DNA from: an uncultured Collinsella sp. | GTDB lineage: Bacteria > Actinomycetota > Coriobacteriia > Coriobacteriales > Coriobacteriaceae | NCBI GenBank assembly: GCA_902388545.1 | Contig: CABMPS010000021.1 | Location: 1-15,866, forward strand | DNA: 15,866 bases | Reading direction: 5' to 3' | In this document: positions 9,000-15,866 of the stretch, piece after piece | Layout: each line of letters begins with the position of its first letter | Numbering within the stretch: the first letter of the stretch is position 1 | Position numbers and translations under genes: made by a program | Notes under the pieces: model-generated | What the model was told of the DNA's origin: nothing | Database searches by the model: none | Seen by the model: only the letters and a program-made list of their open reading frames with translations

Positions 9000-11069
9000 C
9001 TATCGAACCGAAGAATCGCCCGAGGCCGAAGAGGTATCGGGCTCGTCATAAATCACGCCGAGCACGTCGCGCACGACATGCATCGCGGTATCCGAACCAC
9101 CGCCGCCCTGCTCCAGGACAGTAGCGATGACATACTTGGGATCATCGGCCGGTGCATAGGCGCAGAACCACGCGTATTCGTCCTCGCCGCTTTTCTCGCC
9201 CGTGCCCGACTTGCCGTACACCTGCGGCGTCAGGGTGCCAAAGTGAGCCGCCAGGGACGTCGATGCCGTGTAAATCACGTCGTGCATGCCGTTGCGAACA
9301 AGAGTCAAATCCGAATCGCTGTTGATCTTGGCCTCCAGGCGCTTCTTCTTGCCCTTGCCGTTGTACTTATAGGCATCGCCGTCGCCATCGCGCGACACGG
9401 CAGACAAAAACACGTGAGGCACGTACTGTTTGCCGCCGTTGGCAAGACCCATATAGGCGCACGCCATCTGCAGGGGCGTCACCAGGATGTCGCCTTGGCC
9501 GATGGCAATGTTGGTCATATCGCCGGCATTCCACTTGCGGTCCTCGGCAGAGGCGTCGGTAAAGTACGACTCTTTCCACTCGGCATCGGGAATACGGCCC
9601 GCGCCCTCACTCGGCAGATCAATACCGCAGGTCTTGCCTAGGCCCCAGCGACGAAAGACCTCCTGCAGGCCCTCAGGATGTTGCTCGTCATAAAAGAACG
9701 CCTTGCCCATGTCGTAGAAGACGGGGTCGCAAGAGTTGGCGATACCCGACTGCAGCGTCATGGTGCCGTGGCCGGAATGCAGCCAGCAGTACTTGCCCCA
9801 CGACTTGCCCAGACCCGTCCAATAGCCCGTGCAGTTGGTCGTCTGCCCCGACGTGTAGGTTCCAAACTCAAGACCGGCCAGTGCCGAAAGCGGCTTGATG
9901 GTCGAGGCCGACATGTACTGTCCGCTAATGGCGCGGTTGAGCAGCGGGTGCGAACCCTTGTCATCATTAAGCTCGGTCCACACGTCATTTGAGACGCCGC
10001 CGATAAAGACGGAAGGATCGAACTTGGGCTGGCTCGCCATGCCCAGGATTTCGCCATTGTTGGGATCGAGACACACCACAGCGCCGTTGCCGGCATTGCT
10101 GTAGCCAGTGGTCTTGGCAAGCTCGATGGCGCTCGCCAGCGCCGTCTCACAGGCCTGTTGGATCTTAAGGTCGAGCGTGAGCTTAATGTCGGAGCCGGCC
10201 TTGGCGGGCACGGCGCCGGCCTGACCGGTCACATTGCCCGAGGCATCGACCTTGACGGTCTGCTCGCCACGAATACCCTGCAGCAGGTTTTCGTAGTAGC
10301 TCTCAACACCCGCCTGGCCCACGATATCGCCCGACTGGTACGTAATCCGACCAGCAGAAGCATCATCATCGCCAGAGGTTTTCTTATTCTGGGCCTCGAG
10401 CTGCTCGGAGGTAATGGTGCCGGTATAGCCCAAGATATGGCATGCCGTCTCGCCATATGGATACTGGCGCTCGGTACGCTCGGCAATCTTGACGCCCGGG
10501 AACTCGCCGGCGTGCTCCTGAATATAGGCAACCGTGGAGCGACGGACGTCCGTCGCGATGGTATGCAGGCTCTGGGCGCCCTCGGAATTGTCCTGGATAT
10601 TGCGCAGAACCGCCACGTAGGGCATGCCGAGCACATTGGCAAGATGGCGAACCAGAACCTCATCCTCGGCAAGGTCGCGGTAGGCCACGACAGCAAGTGA
10701 GGGACGGTTCTGGACAAGCGCGACGCCATTGCGGTCGAGGATGCGGCCGCGCACAGCGGGTGTGGTAACGGTGCGCGTCTGATTGCTATTAGCCTGCTTT
10801 TCGTAATAGTCCGACGAGACCATCTGCATGCCCCACAGCTTGACGGCAAGCGCCGCGAACATCGCGCCCACACCCGTGGTGAGGATGGAGAAGCGGCCCT
10901 TAAAGGCGGTCGCCGCGGTATTGCCCTCGCCCTCGGTGGCGCGCGGGGCCGTTCCATGCTGCGTATCGTAGGTAAAACGGGAATCGCCGCGACGCATGAT
11001 GACCAGTGCGACCACGATGGCCACAACCAGCACGATACCGGCGATAATAACCGTCATCTGGGAAGACAT
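9000..11069 (-). CDS. mrdA: Penicillin-binding protein 2, class B transpeptidase
   Basis: PBP2 cross-links peptidoglycan outside the membrane in complex with RodA. The order is N-terminal membrane region, PBP dimerisation/pedestal domain (about 95-290, with TPAVRGRILDRNG), then transpeptidase. Catalytic motifs are STIK (Ser389-Lys392), SCD (446-448, the SxN/D motif) and KSGT (620-623, a known variant of KTG). IAIGQGDILVTPLQMA is at 521-536. Two hydrophobic stretches precede the pedestal, at about 6-25 and 62-83, where class B PBPs normally have one. The ATG at 11069 has GGGGAGG seven bases upstream, so the extension appears genuine. If both cross the membrane, the true N terminus would be outside, unless the first inserts differently. 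The gene lies 13 bases after mreD. Confidence 0.95.
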   Translation of the reverse strand: MSSQMTVIIAGIVLVVAIVVALVIMRRGDSRFTYDTQHGTAPRATEGEGNTAATAFKGRFSILTTGVGAMFAALAVKLWGMQMVSSDYYEKQANSNQTRTVTTPAVRGRILDRNGVALVQNRPSLAVVAYRDLAEDEVLVRHLANVLGMPYVAVLRNIQDNSEGAQSLHTIATDVRRSTVAYIQEHAGEFPGVKIAERTERQYPYGETACHILGYTGTITSEQLEAQNKKTSGDDDASAGRITYQSGDIVGQAGVESYYENLLQGIRGEQTVKVDASGNVTGQAGAVPAKAGSDIKLTLDLKIQQACETALASAIELAKTTGYSNAGNGAVVCLDPNNGEILGMASQPKFDPSVFIGGVSNDVWTELNDDKGSHPLLNRAISGQYMSASTIKPLSALAGLEFGTYTSGQTTNCTGYWTGLGKSWGKYCWLHSGHGTMTLQSGIANSCDPVFYDMGKAFFYDEQHPEGLQEVFRRWGLGKTCGIDLPSEGAGRIPDAEWKESYFTDASAEDRKWNAGDMTNIAIGQGDILVTPLQMACAYMGLANGGKQYVPHVFLSAVSRDGDGDAYKYNGKGKKKRLEAKINSDSDLTLVRNGMHDVIYTASTSLAAHFGTLTPQVYGKSGTGEKSGEDEYAWFCAYAPADDPKYVIATVLEQGGGGSDTAMHVVRDVLGVIYDEPDTSSASGDSSVR

Positions 11070-11082
11070 CTACGGGCCTCCC

Positions 11083-11649
11083 CTATTTGAGCTTACGGGT
11101 CTTGGGCTTAAAGCGCATGCCCGTCTGGCGTCCGCCACGTGCGGAGAATCCATAACCGGACTGCGGCACGACGCCGGACATCAAAAACGGAATGGCAACC
11201 AGACCCGTCAGGATCGAAGACGGCAGCGCATGGCCGAAGATCGCCACGACAAAGCTCGTCTCCAAACCCATAAACAGCAAGATGATGCTGTAGATCACAT
11301 TAATGACGAACGCGAAGGCGCCCACAGTGATGCCGCGCGCACTCGGGGTACCGCCCGTCTGACCGGCAGCGCTATGCACCAGGGCAAAAGAACCCACGGT
11401 CAGCAGGAGCGACATAACGCCCACCGGCACGGCAGCGGAAAGGTCATAGAACAAGCCGCTGCAAAAACCGCACACGACGGCACGGGTCGGGTCGCCCGAG
11501 AACACGCTTAGGCACACCAGGATAATCATAAAGTTGACGCGACCGCCCGCAATGGAGATCTGCGGTGCCAGGCCTGCCTGCAGCAGCACGCACACAATGG
11601 CGGCGATTACAAACGTGCGGGAGCTCATCCCCTGCTCGTGTAGATCCAT
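11083..11649 (-). CDS. mreD: Rod shape-determining protein MreD
   Basis: MreD is a small multi-pass inner-membrane protein of the elongasome, partnered with MreC. The sequence is weakly conserved but fits well: several hydrophobic helices (TFVIAAIVCVLLQAG, FMIILVCLSVF, GVMSLLLTVGSFALV, VINVIYSIILLFMGL), with GFCSGLFYDL in the middle as in other MreD proteins, and a basic C terminus. The frame opens at an ATG at 11655, but AGGGGG lies only one base before it and seven bases before the second ATG at 11649. I therefore chose the latter (188 residues). Position between mreC and mrdA is the standard order and carries most of the weight for the assignment. Confidence 0.92.
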   Translation of the reverse strand: MDLHEQGMSSRTFVIAAIVCVLLQAGLAPQISIAGGRVNFMIILVCLSVFSGDPTRAVVCGFCSGLFYDLSAAVPVGVMSLLLTVGSFALVHSAAGQTGGTPSARGITVGAFAFVINVIYSIILLFMGLETSFVVAIFGHALPSSILTGLVAIPFLMSGVVPQSGYGFSARGGRQTGMRFKPKTRKLK

Positions 11650-11656
11650 GGACATG

Positions 11657-11662
11657 CCCCCT
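11657..11662 (-). promoter_or_regulatory. Ribosome-binding site of mreD
   Basis: The minus strand reads AGGGGG, overlapping the mreC stop. Its distance favours the second ATG (11649, seven bases) over the first (11655, one base). Confidence 0.6.
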
Positions 11663-12659
11663 ATTCGCTCGAGCCGGAATCGGTCGTCTCGGACGTGTCG
11701 GAACTGTCATCCGGGCTCTCGTCCTTCGTCTTGGTCGCAGTATCGCGCGACGTTCCCTGCGGCGTGCTGTTGGCCGTGTTCACGTCCTCATCCGAGGCCG
11801 ACTGTTCGTCGGTCAGCGAGGTAATGACCAGCACTTCCTCGTTGTTCTCGGCCGTCGTCTGGGCGCGCACCACAATGGTGTAGTACACGTCGTTAGCCGA
11901 TTTCTCAACAGACGAGACGGTGCCGAGCGGTAGACCCTTGGGGAACACACCGCCAATGCCCGAGGTCACGATGATGTCACCAACCTTAACGTCGGAATCG
12001 ACGCTCACGTACTCAAGACGCAGCGTGCCGTCAGCCTGACCCTGCAGCATGCCCTGGGCGCGCGTGTCCTGCACCATAGCGGACACGCCCGAGTTCTCAT
12101 CGCCAATCAGGCGCACGGTGGACGTCTTGGCCGAGACCTCGATAATCTGGCCTATGACACCGGCAGAACTCGTCACAGGCATGTTGATGGTAAGACCGTC
12201 GGCAGAACCCTTATCGATGGTGACGGTCGAGGTCCAGGCATCGCCCGAAGCGCCGACGATACGAGCTGCGGTTGATTTGAGGTTGTAGGTCGACTGCAGG
12301 CCGACCAGCCCCTCCAGTCGCTCGGCGGTCTTTTGAGCCTCGGAGAGCTCGGCAACCTTAGAGGTCAGTTCCTCGTTTTGTTTCTTAAGCTCGTCAAGCG
12401 TGTCCTGCGACGCCGTAAGGTTAGAGAACACGTTACCGATCGCATTGAAGGGAGCCGCCACAGCCGAGCCCACAAAGCGCACCGGCGAGGTAATCGTCGT
12501 CACGCCCGAGCGCACGGCATGAATCGGTCCTGCCTCGCCCTCGCGGATGTAAAACGTGAGCAGCAACACCGAAATCAGGCTGAAAACAATCAACGGGCGC
12601 ATACCCGTTGATTGTCGCTTGGTATTCAGATTTGTGGAGAAACCCGAAGATCGTGCCAA
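11661..12659 (-). CDS. mreC: Rod shape-determining protein MreC
   Basis: MreC is a bitopic membrane protein that activates PBP2/RodA. Residues 1-20 are cytoplasmic and basic, one membrane segment spans about 21-38, a coiled coil lies about 85-120 (TLDELKKQNEELTSKVAEL), and the paired beta-barrel domain covers about 130-280. That domain contains GVIGQIIEVS, STVRLIGDENSGVSA and GDIIVTSGIGGVFPKGLPLG. The last 48 residues or so are an acidic Ser/Thr/Asp-rich tail with no visible fold, expected outside the cell. The start is TTG, with AGGTGG seven bases upstream. An internal ATG at residue 20 would remove the cytoplasmic part. The gene is 21 bases after mreB. Confidence 0.95.
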   Translation of the reverse strand: MARSSGFSTNLNTKRQSTGMRPLIVFSLISVLLLTFYIREGEAGPIHAVRSGVTTITSPVRFVGSAVAAPFNAIGNVFSNLTASQDTLDELKKQNEELTSKVAELSEAQKTAERLEGLVGLQSTYNLKSTAARIVGASGDAWTSTVTIDKGSADGLTINMPVTSSAGVIGQIIEVSAKTSTVRLIGDENSGVSAMVQDTRAQGMLQGQADGTLRLEYVSVDSDVKVGDIIVTSGIGGVFPKGLPLGTVSSVEKSANDVYYTIVVRAQTTAENNEEVLVITSLTDEQSASDEDVNTANSTPQGTSRDTATKTKDESPDDSSDTSETTDSGSSE

Positions 12660-12680
12660 ATGGAATCCACCTTTTGGAAA

Positions 12681-13724
12681 TTAAGCATTGGTCTGGACGA
12701 AGCCGCCATCAAACGCATTGGCCTCGAGCACGCGGGCACAGCCGTTAACAACGTTATCGAGCGCCGTGGGGCTGACGTTGACCGAAACGCCGGTCTCATC
12801 GCGCAGGCGCACATCGAGACCGCGCAGCAGCGCGCCGCCACCGGTCAGCAAAATGCCATAGTACATAAGGTCCGAGGCAAGATCGGGAGGCGTAGCGTCG
12901 AGTGCGTCCTTGACGGCCTTGGCCATCTCGTCGAGCGGCTTGTTGAGTGCGCGACGAATCTCCTCGCTCTCGATGCGCACGGTCTTGGGCAGACCGGTGA
13001 TCACGTCGCGGCCGTTGACCTCGACGTCGAGCTCATCCTTGAGCGGCACGGCGGAGCCGACCTTGATCTTGATGTCCTCTGCCGTACGCTCGCCGATGGC
13101 CAGGTTGTAGGCATCGCGAACGTGCGTGAGGATGGCCTGATCGAACTCGTCGCCGGCAATACGGATGGACTGCGAGACGACGATGCCGCCCATAGCGATA
13201 ACGGCAACCTCGGTGGTACCGCCACCGATGTCGATGACCATGGAGCCGGTGGGTTCCTCGACGGGCAGGTCGGCGCCGATGGCAGCCGCCATGGGCTCTT
13301 CGATCAGATAGGCCTGGCGGGCACCGGCCTGGATCGTGGCCTCAAAGACAGCGCGCTTCTCGACCGACGTGACACCGGAGGGAACGCAGACGACAACACG
13401 CGGACGCGGAGTCCACGGATAGCGCTTCTCGGACGCCTTGTCGATAAAGTAGCGAAGCATGGCCTCGGTAACATCGAAGTCGGCGATGACGCCGTCCTTC
13501 AGGGGACGAACGGCCACGATGTTGCCGGGCGTACGGCCGAGCATGCGCTTTGCCTCGATACCGACCGCCAAGATGCGCTCGTCGTTCTTGTCGATGGCGA
13601 CAACAGAGGGCTCGCGAATGACGATGCCCTTGCCGCGCACGGAGACAAGCGTATTGGCGGTGCCGAGGTCGATGGCAAGATCGCCCGCATAGCTACCGAA
13701 GAACATATCCATCAAAGAAAACAA
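12681..13724 (-). CDS. mreB: Actin-like cell shape protein MreB
   Basis: MreB forms membrane-bound ATP filaments that direct side-wall synthesis. The actin-fold motifs are complete: phosphate-1 DLGTANT (19-25), EEPMAAAIGA (142-151), phosphate-2 DIGGGTTEVAV (165-175) and adenosine motif GGGALLRGLD (295-304). The 347-residue length is normal. The frame opens at TTG (13724) with AGGAG five bases upstream. The next start, an ATG at 13712, lies 17 bases beyond the site but gives a more usual opening (MDMFFGSYAGDLAIDLG). I keep the TTG as slightly better supported. mreC and the rest of the elongation genes follow at short spacing. Upstream is a 115-base gap with a hairpin and no convincing promoter. 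Confidence 0.98.
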   Translation of the reverse strand: MFSLMDMFFGSYAGDLAIDLGTANTLVSVRGKGIVIREPSVVAIDKNDERILAVGIEAKRMLGRTPGNIVAVRPLKDGVIADFDVTEAMLRYFIDKASEKRYPWTPRPRVVVCVPSGVTSVEKRAVFEATIQAGARQAYLIEEPMAAAIGADLPVEEPTGSMVIDIGGGTTEVAVIAMGGIVVSQSIRIAGDEFDQAILTHVRDAYNLAIGERTAEDIKIKVGSAVPLKDELDVEVNGRDVITGLPKTVRIESEEIRRALNKPLDEMAKAVKDALDATPPDLASDLMYYGILLTGGGALLRGLDVRLRDETGVSVNVSPTALDNVVNGCARVLEANAFDGGFVQTNA

Positions 13725-13784
13725 CGCAACTCCTGATGTGTTGGATGATTGCTGGAAAACTACTAGCTCATCATACTAGCGCAA

Positions 13785-13817
13785 GCCCGGCGCCTCACTT
13801 GCGGTGAAGCGCCGGGC
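13785..13817 (-). terminator. GC-rich hairpin between the TPR gene and mreB
   Basis: On the minus strand GCCCGGCGCTTCAC pairs with GTGAGGCGCCGGGC around a five-base loop, giving a 14-pair stem with one G-U wobble. It starts about 22 bases after the TPR gene stop. The bases after the stem (TTGCGCTAG) contain no T-run, so it is not a canonical intrinsic terminator. It could pause polymerase, protect an mRNA end or terminate weakly. Confidence 0.4.
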
Positions 13818-13839
13818 AAAGCTAAATCCCATAAGGTCA

Positions 13840-15144
13840 CTACTGGTTGTCAGCAGCCGAGAAATCCATATCAAGCGAAGAAACGGCCCAGCCTATATGG
13901 TTGTCGGAGCGCACGAATTTGACGGTGTACTCCTGCTCGCCGCCCTTGGACAGCGATGCCTTCACCTTGGCGGTCGTCTCGGTCATGGACTGATCCATGC
14001 CCTCGACGGACACGGTGGCACCCTGCGGAATCGAGGAGATGATCATCGACTTAGCGTCCTCGGACAGGCTCGAGGCCAGGCAAGACTCGGCCTTTGCGGC
14101 GTCACCGTCGCCGGCAGCCTGGAACAGATCGGTAACGACAGACTCCTGAGACGGGAAGCCAAAGCCGCGCGTGTAGGCAAAGCCCAGACCGCCCGCGGCG
14201 ATCAAAATGAGCAGAAGCAGCACGATGAAGACTTTAAGACCCGTGTGGCGATGGCGACGACGGACCTTGGCCTGCTTACGATCCTGACGGTCCTGCTGGA
14301 CCATCTCGGACTCGGACAGCGTAAAGAAGCCGGTGTCCGAGGGATCGGGCATAAACTGACCGGTCGCGCCCGTAGGATCGAGCGGATCGACGGCAGGAGC
14401 GTCCATCGCGGGCGCCGGAGCCGTGGCCATAGCCGTCTGGGCAGACAGCGCGGCAAGCGAATCGTGCACGCGGGCAAGCTCATCGGCCTGCTCGGAGGTG
14501 AGCTGGTAGATGCCATCGGCAGTAGCGGCGTTAAAGGCGTCGAGTGCGTCGGAGGGACGGCCGGCGGCAGAAAGCGCCTGACCCATGCCGGCGTTGAGCG
14601 CACGCGTGTCGTCGCGGGGGCCGGCAAAGTCGATAGCCGTGCGGTAGGTCTCCACGGCATCCGCCGGACGGCCGAGCTTAATGAAGCAACGACCGAGCTC
14701 GCCGAGTGCGGCGGCAGGAGCCGGATTGGCGCCGTCGATGGCAGCCTGACGGAAGGCGGTTCCTGCGTTGGCATAGTCGCCCGACTGGAACAGCGCATTG
14801 CCCAGGCCCAGATAGGCCTTGAACGGCGTGGCATAGGAAGCATCCTGCGTAGCAGCAGAGAACGCCTGAGCGGCCGTCGTGTAGTCGCCCACGGCGGCAA
14901 GCGCCTTGCCGCGGTTGGTGAGCAGCGCGCCGCGCTTGCCGTAGGTGCCGTCGTTGAGGGCGGCGGCATAGGCCTCGGCGGCCTCGGCATACATGCCCAG
15001 GTGCATCAAGGCGTTGCCGCGAAGGTGATCTGCCTCGCCCATAATCTCATCGGGAGTCTTTGCCGCGCCAAGCATCTGGGCTGCAGCGGAAAAATCACCC
15101 GCGCGGTAAGCGGCGCGGCCCTGTTGGATCAGCTGGCTATTCAA
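13840..15144 (-). CDS. TPR-repeat protein with one transmembrane segment
   Basis: I recognise the architecture but not a named gene. Residues 1-210 hold about five helix-pair units of TPR type, for example HLRGNALMHLGMYAEAAEAY (40-59), LGLGNALFQSGDYANAGTAF (112-131), ELGRCFIKLGRPADAVETYR (149-168) and GMGQALSAAGRPSDALDAF (186-204). A Pro/Ala-rich linker (about 235-270) leads to a basic run KVRRRHRH (293-300), a membrane segment at about 303-324, and an outer domain of about 110 residues. The positive-inside rule puts the TPRs in the cytoplasm. The outer domain vaguely recalls DUF4878/NTF2-like modules, which is unproven. The TTG start has AGGGG six bases upstream. The gene is 11 bases after the cyclophilin gene, so the two form one unit, next to mreB. 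Confidence 0.82.
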   Translation of the reverse strand: MNSQLIQQGRAAYRAGDFSAAAQMLGAAKTPDEIMGEADHLRGNALMHLGMYAEAAEAYAAALNDGTYGKRGALLTNRGKALAAVGDYTTAAQAFSAATQDASYATPFKAYLGLGNALFQSGDYANAGTAFRQAAIDGANPAPAAALGELGRCFIKLGRPADAVETYRTAIDFAGPRDDTRALNAGMGQALSAAGRPSDALDAFNAATADGIYQLTSEQADELARVHDSLAALSAQTAMATAPAPAMDAPAVDPLDPTGATGQFMPDPSDTGFFTLSESEMVQQDRQDRKQAKVRRRHRHTGLKVFIVLLLLILIAAGGLGFAYTRGFGFPSQESVVTDLFQAAGDGDAAKAESCLASSLSEDAKSMIISSIPQGATVSVEGMDQSMTETTAKVKASLSKGGEQEYTVKFVRSDNHIGWAVSSLDMDFSAADNQ

Positions 15145-15155
15145 GGAAGTCCCCT

Positions 15156-15698
15156 TTACTCGTGAACGATCTCGACATGGACGATCTCGTCGCCGGCACG
15201 CAGCTGCGAAATCACATCGAGACCCTCGACCGTGGTACCAAAGACGGTGTAACCGGAATCGAGGTTATGCTGGGCGCCCAGGCAGAAGTAGAACTGCGAA
15301 CCCGCGGAATCGGGGTCCATGGAGCGCGCCATGGCAAGGGCGCCATCGACATGGCTGTTGCGCGGATTGGTGGCGAACTCGCCCTTGATGCAGTAGCCGG
15401 GGCCACCGGTACCGGGCATGCCGTCGGGGCCCTCAAGACCGGCGGCGACGTCGGCGCCGGACATGTCGCGGGTATTGGGGTCCCCGCCCTGGATAACAAA
15501 ACCGGGCACATAGCGATGGAACTTAAGGCCATCATAGAAGCCCATCGTGGAAAGCTCGCAGAAGTTCGCGACATGAATGGGAGCGCCCTCGCCGTCAAAC
15601 TTGACCTTGATGGTACCCTTCGACGTCTCGATTACGGCGCACTCGTCGCCGACAAGCTGATACTCGGGCGTGTAGAGCTCTTTCTTAAAACCAAACAT
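15156..15698 (-). CDS. Cyclophilin-type peptidyl-prolyl cis-trans isomerase
   Basis: Cyclophilins catalyse isomerisation of Xaa-Pro bonds. The catalytic core is visible: FHRYVPGFVIQGGDP (60-74), where Arg62 matches the catalytic Arg55 of human cyclophilin A, GTGGPGYCIKGEF (96-108), and GSQFYFCLG (133-141). His144 stands where the human enzyme has Trp121, common in bacteria and tied to weaker cyclosporin binding. An insertion of about 20 residues lies between GGDP and GTGGPGY, as in several bacterial cyclophilins. There is no signal peptide or lipobox, so it should be cytoplasmic. The ATG follows GAGGAAGGA closely. It is first after the promoter at 15738-15767 and is followed by the TPR gene. 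Confidence 0.95.
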   Translation of the reverse strand: MFGFKKELYTPEYQLVGDECAVIETSKGTIKVKFDGEGAPIHVANFCELSTMGFYDGLKFHRYVPGFVIQGGDPNTRDMSGADVAAGLEGPDGMPGTGGPGYCIKGEFATNPRNSHVDGALAMARSMDPDSAGSQFYFCLGAQHNLDSGYTVFGTTVEGLDVISQLRAGDEIVHVEIVHE

Positions 15699-15737
15699 GT
15701 GGTTCCTTCCTCGTGCGTTTAAAGCATATTTGTACGA

Positions 15738-15767
15738 ATTGTAGCAATAAGCACGGGCTTACATCAA
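15738..15767 (-). promoter_or_regulatory. Sigma-70 type promoter for the cyclophilin-TPR unit
   Basis: The minus strand shows TTGATG as -35 (15762-15767), an 18-base spacer and TACAAT as -10 (15738-15743), with TG one base before the -10. Transcription should begin near 15731, leaving a leader of about 32 bases to the ATG at 15698. I see no operator-like repeat around it. Confidence 0.7.
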
Positions 15768-15805
15768 TTGCGCACGTAGGTTATGCCGACTATGGCGAAC
15801 TAATT

Positions 15806-15866
15806 TTAGAAACGCTGCTGCGGCTTCCAGGAACCCACATTGGCGTCGTACTGGTTCAGCGCGCTG
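15806..15866 (-). CDS. 3' end of an unidentified gene, cut by the window edge
   Basis: Reading in from the edge, one frame encodes SALNQYDANVGSWKPQQRF followed by TAA at 15806-15808. The residue mix looks like a real protein end, and the stop lies just before the promoter of the cyclophilin gene, as expected for an upstream gene on the same strand. Nineteen residues are too few to name a family. I see no clear terminator after it. Confidence 0.5.
   Translation of the reverse strand, partial: SALNQYDANVGSWKPQQRF

Noticed and set aside
12612..13736. A 374-codon plus-strand open frame, plus a similar 313-codon one at 5834-6775.
   Set aside because: They are antisense to mreB and to the radical SAM gene. 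Both minus-strand genes are intact and well conserved, and the plus-strand products resemble nothing I know.
13770..13775. TATGAT on the minus strand as a possible -10 box for mreB.
   Set aside because: The best -35 at 17 bases (GTGAGG) matches only three of six bases and lies in the hairpin stem. It is too weak to call.
13804..15165. A 453-codon open frame on the plus strand, longer than the gene it faces.
   Set aside because: It is antisense to the TPR-TM gene in GC-rich DNA, which keeps opposite frames open. It has no ribosome-binding site and a low-complexity translation, while the minus-strand frame has recognisable TPR units and a membrane segment.
15768..15805. Possible terminator between the partial gene at the right edge and the cyclophilin promoter.
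   Set aside because: Only a three-pair GCC/GGC match is visible, with no T-run.

Overview
The window is a run of sixteen complete genes plus one gene end, all on the minus strand, so transcription reads from the high coordinates (right edge) to the low ones. It is a chromosomal housekeeping region. By eye the DNA is GC-rich (not computed). Gene order, protein wording and frequent TTG starts point to an actinobacterial rod of the class Coriobacteriia, most likely Collinsella or a close relative. That assignment comes from memory of families, not from a search. I see no mobile element, CRISPR array, tRNA or rRNA.

Layout in the direction of transcription. (1) The end of an unidentified gene (15806-15866), then a clear promoter (15738-15767) driving a cytoplasmic cyclophilin and a TPR-transmembrane protein. 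(2) After a GC-rich hairpin comes the cell-elongation block: mreB, mreC, mreD, mrdA (PBP2) and rodA. It continues with close spacing into a DUF697-type membrane protein and the radical SAM pair TIGR03960/TIGR03936 (function unknown). (3) A strong promoter that overlaps the stop codon of the TIGR03936 gene drives rplU and rpmA (50S proteins L21 and L27), which end at a good intrinsic terminator. (4) The obgE ribosome-binding site lies one base after that terminator's T-tract, and obgE, nadD, yqeK and rsfS follow with overlaps or gaps of at most 28 bases.

The genes combine two themes. MreBCD, PBP2 and RodA build the side wall of a rod. L21, L27, ObgE and RsfS serve assembly and silencing of the large ribosomal subunit, with NadD (NAD synthesis) and YqeK (Ap4A hydrolysis) sharing their operon. 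The under-described parts are the TPR-TM protein next to mreB, the DUF697 protein without a recognisable GTPase domain, and the radical SAM pair. I found no convincing wholly new system. Those three genes, and the terminator placed directly before obgE, most deserve a second look.

Five genes (the TPR gene, mreB, mreC, the radical SAM gene and obgE) appear to start with TTG. Each has a purine-rich ribosome-binding site 5-8 bases upstream. No gap exceeds 300 bases. The largest are 13725-13839 (hairpin) and 15699-15805 (promoter).
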